Shown: positions 7,140 through 9,739 of the stretch, piece by piece
How positions within the stretch are numbered: the stretch's first letter is position 1
Layout of the letters: the number at the start of each line of letters is the position of its first letter
Assembly (NCBI GenBank): GCA_027353395.1
Contig: DAIEHU010000073.1
Coordinates: 1-9,739 of the forward strand
Length of the DNA stretch: 9,739 bases
Direction: 5' to 3'
From: Desulfobacteraceae bacterium
GTDB taxonomy: Bacteria > Desulfobacterota > Desulfobacteria > Desulfobacterales > Desulfosalsimonadaceae
The notes under the pieces: model-generated
What the model was told of the DNA's origin: nothing
Databases searched by the model: none
Seen by the model: the letters and a program-made list of their open reading frames with translations, nothing else
Made by a program: the position numbers and the translations under genes

Positions 7140-7729
7140 GAACCGCTCCGGACGGCTTTGGCGAATGCCTGGCCAAGGATGCGGGCCTGATCAAGGTATT
7201 CCGGATGTTTTGCTGCGTCCCCTTCAAAATCAAGCCCACGGCACAGGAGGGAATCCCAATCCTCCATGTCCAAAACATCGAAAAAATATTTCATGGAGAG
7301 CAGCATACCGTCAAAAAGTTTCCGGCCCCTGGTGGCGCCCGCTGAAATCACAAATCCCTTGCGCGAAGGAGTCCATGTGTTGAATGGCGTTCCATCGATC
7401 CAGTATTTTTTAACCCATTGGGACTGAAACCGGTCCATGAGTATTTTCACATGCGCGCTGACTGTGTAGAAAAAGATTGGAGAGGCGATCATCAGCCCGC
7501 GGGCCGCCAGAATCCGGTCCCGGATTTGTTGAAAATCATCATGAATGGCGCACTCGCCGTCTTTTTTGCATCCGTAAATTTCCAGGCAGGGCGAAATTTT
7601 ATAATCCCGCAGAACGATTTCATCCACGACGGCTCCGGCATCCCGGGCCCCCTCCACCGCCTGCATCAGAAGGGCCGCCGTATTGCCTTTTCTGCGAGGA
7701 CTTCCATATATCGCAACCATATCAATCAT
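7136..7729 (-). CDS. Flavodoxin-fold FMN-binding NAD(P)H oxidoreductase-like protein
   Basis: This 197-residue cytoplasmic flavoprotein has the NADPH-dependent FMN reductase/flavodoxin-like fold. The phosphate-binding loop GSPRRKGNT (9-17) follows the first strand, ASPIFFYTVSAHVKILMDRF (82-101) is the usual second flavin-contact region, and ISAGATRG (129-136) the third. A cysteine segment sits at residues 48-60 (C48, C54, C60), followed by IHDDF. In relatives that bind an iron-sulfur cluster, four cysteines occupy this stretch. Here the second is replaced (I51), so a complete [4Fe-4S] site is doubtful. The physiological partner is unknown. The ATG at 7729 has GGAG only 13 bases upstream; an in-frame ATG three codons on (7720) is an alternative. 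The gene lies 27 bp after exonuclease III and overlaps the DUF2156 gene by 4 bp. Confidence 0.88.
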   Translation of the reverse strand: MIDMVAIYGSPRRKGNTAALLMQAVEGARDAGAVVDEIVLRDYKISPCLEIYGCKKDGECAIHDDFQQIRDRILAARGLMIASPIFFYTVSAHVKILMDRFQSQWVKKYWIDGTPFNTWTPSRKGFVISAGATRGRKLFDGMLLSMKYFFDVLDMEDWDSLLCRGLDFEGDAAKHPEYLDQARILGQAFAKAVRSGS

Positions 7730-7756
7730 CAGTTTTTTTAGTCTCCAAATACAGCT

Positions 7757-8548
7757 TTAGGGAAATTCCAGAACCAGCCCTACCGGGCAATGGTCCGAAC
7801 CCATAATATCATTATTGATAAATGCCTGCTTTACAATTTTATCGTCAATTAAATCCTGGGTGACAAAAAAATAATCGATCCGCCACCCGGCGTTTCGCGA
7901 CCGGGACTGATACCGGTATGTCCACCACGAATACCGGACCGTGTCCGGGTAAAGGTGTCGGAAGGTGTCAACATAGCCTGCGGCCATGATGCGGTCCAGC
8001 CAGTCGCGCTCCACCTGTAAAAAGCCGGACGTATTTTCATTGGCTTTGGGGTTTTTCAGGTCAATTTCATTGTGGGCCGTGTTGTAATCCCCGCAAATCA
8101 CCAGACTGCGTCCGGCGGCCCGGCGGCCATCGGCGTAAGCGAAAAAATCCCGGTAAAAATCGAGTTTGTAATTCAGCCGGTCCTCGGACATTCCACCGTT
8201 GGGGAAATACACGTTGAACAGCACAAATTTCCCGAAATCCAGTTCAATGACCCGGCCTTCCCGGTCGTAGGTGTCGATGCCCAGGCCGATTTTCACGCCC
8301 TCCGGCGGAATCCGGGTCCAGACGCCCACGCCGCTGTAGCCTTTTTTAGCCGTGCTGTGAGCCCAGCAGGACGCATAGCCTTCGATGGATTTGAATTCAT
8401 CCATCAACTGGTGCTCCTGGAGCTTGGTTTCTTGAATGCAGACCACATCCGCATCAAGTTTCCGAAAAGATTCAAAAAATCCCTTGCCCAGTACAGCCCT
8501 TAAGCCGTTGACGTTCCACGAGATCAGTTTGAACAGGTTTCTTTCCAC
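7757..8548 (-). CDS. xth: Exodeoxyribonuclease III (AP endonuclease)
   Basis: This 263-residue enzyme is the normal length for the ExoA/XthA family. It cleaves DNA 5' to abasic sites and removes 3' blocking groups in base-excision repair. All catalytic positions are visible: N12 in ISWNVNGLRA, E40 in CIQETKL, Y113 in NVYFPNGG, D154 and N156 in CGDYNTAHNEIDL, D225 in WRIDYFFVT, and D252/H253 in GSDHCPVGL. The WWTYRYQSRSRNAGWRIDYF block (208-227) is characteristic. Translation begins at a GTG (8546-8548), supported by a strong AAGGAG (8554-8559) 5 bases upstream. It is the first gene of the long minus-strand run. The inverted-repeat element at 8583-8694 lies between this ribosome-binding site and anything further upstream, so its promoter may lie in or beyond that element. 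Confidence 0.97.
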   Translation of the reverse strand: MERNLFKLISWNVNGLRAVLGKGFFESFRKLDADVVCIQETKLQEHQLMDEFKSIEGYASCWAHSTAKKGYSGVGVWTRIPPEGVKIGLGIDTYDREGRVIELDFGKFVLFNVYFPNGGMSEDRLNYKLDFYRDFFAYADGRRAAGRSLVICGDYNTAHNEIDLKNPKANENTSGFLQVERDWLDRIMAAGYVDTFRHLYPDTVRYSWWTYRYQSRSRNAGWRIDYFFVTQDLIDDKIVKQAFINNDIMGSDHCPVGLVLEFP

Positions 8549-8553
8549 CGGAA

Positions 8554-8559
8554 CTCCTT
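8554..8559 (-). promoter_or_regulatory. Ribosome-binding site fixing the GTG start of exonuclease III
   Basis: AAGGAG on the minus strand sits 5 bases before the GTG at 8546-8548. It is the strongest ribosome-binding site in the window. It supports the GTG start because the reading frame is also open further upstream. Confidence 0.8.
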
Positions 8560-8582
8560 TTTTAAAAGCGAAAATCAGTGTT

Positions 8583-8694
8583 TGATGGTCCCGTAAAAAG
8601 TCAAAATTTGAGAATTTACCGTTTCTAACATATTGATATTATTAACGCTAAATTTTTAAAAATCATGTTTTTCCGACTTTTTACGAGTTCATCA
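8583..8694. repeat. MITE-like inverted-repeat element with flanking direct repeats
   Basis: The left arm (8583-8602) and the reverse complement of the right arm (8675-8694) agree at 17 of 20 positions. The inner 11 bases, CGTAAAAAGTC (8592-8602) against GACTTTTTACG (8675-8685), match perfectly. The 72-base interior has about 15 G/C bases (about 21%), far below the flanking genes. The element begins TGATG and ends CATCA, and is bordered on both sides by the same pentamer GTGTT (8578-8582 and 8695-8699), as expected of a target-site duplication. The wider direct repeat ATCAGTGTTT (8574-8583 and 8691-8700) includes bases of the element itself. No ORF of useful size lies inside, so if it is mobile it needs a transposase elsewhere. 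Alternatively it could be a long-range stem acting on the exonuclease III transcript. Confidence 0.6.
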
Positions 8695-8836
8695 GTGTTT
8701 GGTTTGCACCATCCGGAGCATTATGCTTCCAGCCTAAAGCAATACCCCACCCTGTTTGATTGAACTCCCGGACCCCGTCCCGCATGGCCTTGATTTCCCC
8801 CCGGATAATGGATAGCGGTGTCCGCAAATAAATCAT
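8681..8836 (-). CDS. Doubtful 51-residue ORF upstream of exonuclease III, possible gene remnant
   Basis: An ATG at 8834-8836 opens a 51-codon frame beginning MIYLRTPLSIIRGEIKAMRD and ending ANQTLMNS. It is rich in Gly, Trp and charged residues in the middle (GWGIALGWKHNAPDG). I recognise no family. Its stop codon is the TAA inside the right arm of the inverted-repeat element, so the last few codons come from the repeat. The frame is the same as that of the membrane protein upstream, separated by that gene's stop at 8882-8884. The ribosome-binding site is poor. It may be the truncated end of a gene interrupted by the element, or simply chance. Confidence 0.25.
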   Translation of the reverse strand: MIYLRTPLSIIRGEIKAMRDGVREFNQTGWGIALGWKHNAPDGANQTLMNS

Positions 8837-8881
8837 TATCAAACCCGTATGGCTCGAGGGTGCTGATTGGTAAAAAAGGCA

Positions 8882-9337
8882 TTACGGACGGCGGAATTCG
8901 CATCCGCGAACAAGCGCGCCGTAATAATGGAAACTGGAAAGGAACAATGCGCCGCCGATGGCGATATAGACCACGGCAAGATACCCCTTTTGAATCAGGG
9001 AATGTCGAAGCAGATATCCCATGCCGATCATCACGAGAATAAGCAGATAGCTCTTCCATGCCTGGAAAGCAAAAAAACAGACTTTTTCAGGAAAGAGACA
9101 CAGCCGGTCAATATTTTTTTCCGCAATTTTTGAAAAGCCGAAATAATAAACGCCAACCGACGCGGCCAGGCCGCAACCGCCAAAAACAGTCTCCCAGACA
9201 CTGGAAAGATCCGCGGCAAGCCAGTGGTACGCCAGCCGGCAAAGCATCATGCCTATCGCGGTCCACATCAACCCCGCCGATGCAATCAGCCATTTTTTTG
9301 AAACTGCGGGTTTCAATTTTATAAGTGAAGGATTCAT
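8882..9337 (-). CDS. Four-helix integral membrane protein of unknown function
   Basis: This 151-residue protein starts MNPSLIKLKPAVSKKW. Hydrophobic segments lie at about residues 16-36, 47-67, 97-111 and 118-136, giving four likely inner-membrane helices. Between helices 2 and 3 is a cytoplasmic-looking loop, EKNIDRLCLFPEKVCFFAFQ (73-92), followed by AWKSYLL, which looks like the conserved core of an uncharacterised family. Helix 4 ends IGGALFLSSFHYYG. No catalytic motif is visible. The frame is open back to 9430, but those extra 31 residues are arginine/proline-rich and unconvincing, so I chose the ATG at 9337. A weak GGAAAAG lies just upstream. The gene stands alone: 333 bp separate it from exonuclease III, and the gene to its right is divergent. 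Confidence 0.72.
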   Translation of the reverse strand: MNPSLIKLKPAVSKKWLIASAGLMWTAIGMMLCRLAYHWLAADLSSVWETVFGGCGLAASVGVYYFGFSKIAEKNIDRLCLFPEKVCFFAFQAWKSYLLILVMIGMGYLLRHSLIQKGYLAVVYIAIGGALFLSSFHYYGALVRGCEFRRP

Positions 9338-9639
9338 TCTTTTCCGGTTTTTCCGGGGCCATAATGGTTTATGGATTATCGCTGACCTGGACCAAGCTGT
9401 ATTCCGAACCGGCATGGTATGGAACAACAATAACGGAATAACCGGAATCGGTCAATTTAAATGCGCAAGGGGGCGGCAAGCGTTTCCCAATGGGCCCCGG
9501 CGCTTTTAGCTTGGCTATAAATGATCATAGTTGTAGCTTTTTTTGGCATGAAGCGTTTATGATAAATAAGCCAAGGCATTTATTTTATGAGCCGCGAAAA
9601 CACGAACAGTTGAAAAAATTCAGATCGAAGGGAACATGG
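9338..9639. other. Gene-free divergent intergenic region
   Basis: About 300 bases separate the membrane protein from the probable photolyase. I see no convincing gene here. Visible elements are a duplicated TTTTCCGG (9340-9356 area), a TATAAA at 9516-9521 that could be a -10 box but lacks a matching -35, and the palindrome ATGATCAT at 9521-9528, which recurs at 9640-9647. An in-frame ATG at 9559 extends the downstream reading frame but has no good ribosome-binding site. No riboswitch or tRNA fold was recognised. Confidence 0.5.
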
Positions 9640-9739
9640 ATGATCATTGACTTTTTTTTGCCGAGCAAAACCATGATCCATAAAGACCGGATGCGGCACC
9701 TGATCGCTGCTCCGCCGGAAAACGGAAAGTACGTGCTTT
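9640..9739 (+). CDS. Probable class II deoxyribodipyrimidine photolyase, N-terminal fragment
   Basis: The frame is open to the right edge. From the ATG at 9673 it reads MIHKDRMRHLIAAPPENGKYVL, which fits the start of class II CPD photolyases: a short basic lead, then a G-x-YVLYWM-type strand that would continue just beyond the window. These enzymes use FADH- and light to split cyclobutane pyrimidine dimers. I list the ATG at 9640 because AAGGGA lies 7 bases upstream of it; this adds MIIDFFLPSKT. The ATG at 9673 is the start expected from the family but has a weak ribosome-binding site. Only 33 residues are visible and no flavin-binding or catalytic residues can be checked, so this is a recognition call, not a proof. 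Confidence 0.5.
   Translation, partial: MIIDFFLPSKTMIHKDRMRHLIAAPPENGKYVL

Noticed and set aside
8583..8694. Inverted repeat as an intrinsic terminator
   Set aside because: The arms are separated by 72 bases and not followed by a T-run on either strand in the right place, so an ordinary rho-independent terminator does not fit.
8721..9059. Minus-strand ORF of 112 codons overlapping the membrane protein
   Set aside because: Most of it is an out-of-frame reading of the membrane protein gene, which has clear hydrophobic periodicity in its own frame.
9338..9430. N-terminal extension of the membrane protein to 9430
   Set aside because: The 31 extra residues are Arg/Pro-rich and lack hydrophobic or domain character. 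The ATG at 9337 gives a normal short cytoplasmic N-terminus before helix 1.

Overview
The window looks like chromosomal DNA from a Gram-negative anaerobe, most likely Desulfobacterota (Desulfobacterales-like). This is inferred from protein style and gene company: a THUMP RNA methyltransferase, a small exported carboxypeptidase-regulatory-like protein, a heavy-metal-type two-component pair, a DUF2156 protein and a class II photolyase start. It is not inferred from any marker gene. No rRNA, tRNA, CRISPR array, prophage or complete insertion sequence was seen.

Layout. Positions 1-699 (minus) hold the N-terminal two thirds of a THUMP/RlmL-type methyltransferase that runs off the left edge. It is divergent from a plus-strand run of three genes: a Methyltransf_32-type methyltransferase (761-1429), an exported beta-sandwich protein (1490-2089) and an MBL-fold hydrolase (2108-2854). 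The next block is entirely on the minus strand. Read in transcription order it is exonuclease III (8548-7757), an FMN-binding flavodoxin-like protein (7729-7136), a DUF2156 protein (7139-6252), an OmpR-type response regulator (6210-5533), its sensor kinase (5536-4064) and alanine dehydrogenase (4021-2909). Gaps here are 27 and about 41 bp, or 4-bp overlaps, so co-transcription is plausible, although the two roughly 41-bp gaps could carry separate promoters. Upstream of exonuclease III lies a 112-bp AT-rich inverted-repeat element (8583-8694), then a doubtful 51-codon ORF, then a four-helix membrane protein (9337-8882, minus). The right edge has about 300 bp without a clear gene, then the first codons of a probable class II photolyase on plus.

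Function. Most of the window is housekeeping: RNA modification, base-excision repair, photorepair, alanine catabolism, and a membrane sensor with its regulator. No defence system or biosynthetic cluster is visible. The least ordinary piece is the MITE-like element at 8583-8694. It has roughly 20-bp imperfect terminal inverted repeats and exact 5-bp flanking direct repeats, and it sits just upstream of the exonuclease III gene. Secondary points are an MBL hydrolase lacking the usual bridging aspartate, and a flavoprotein with three of the four cysteines of the related cluster motif.
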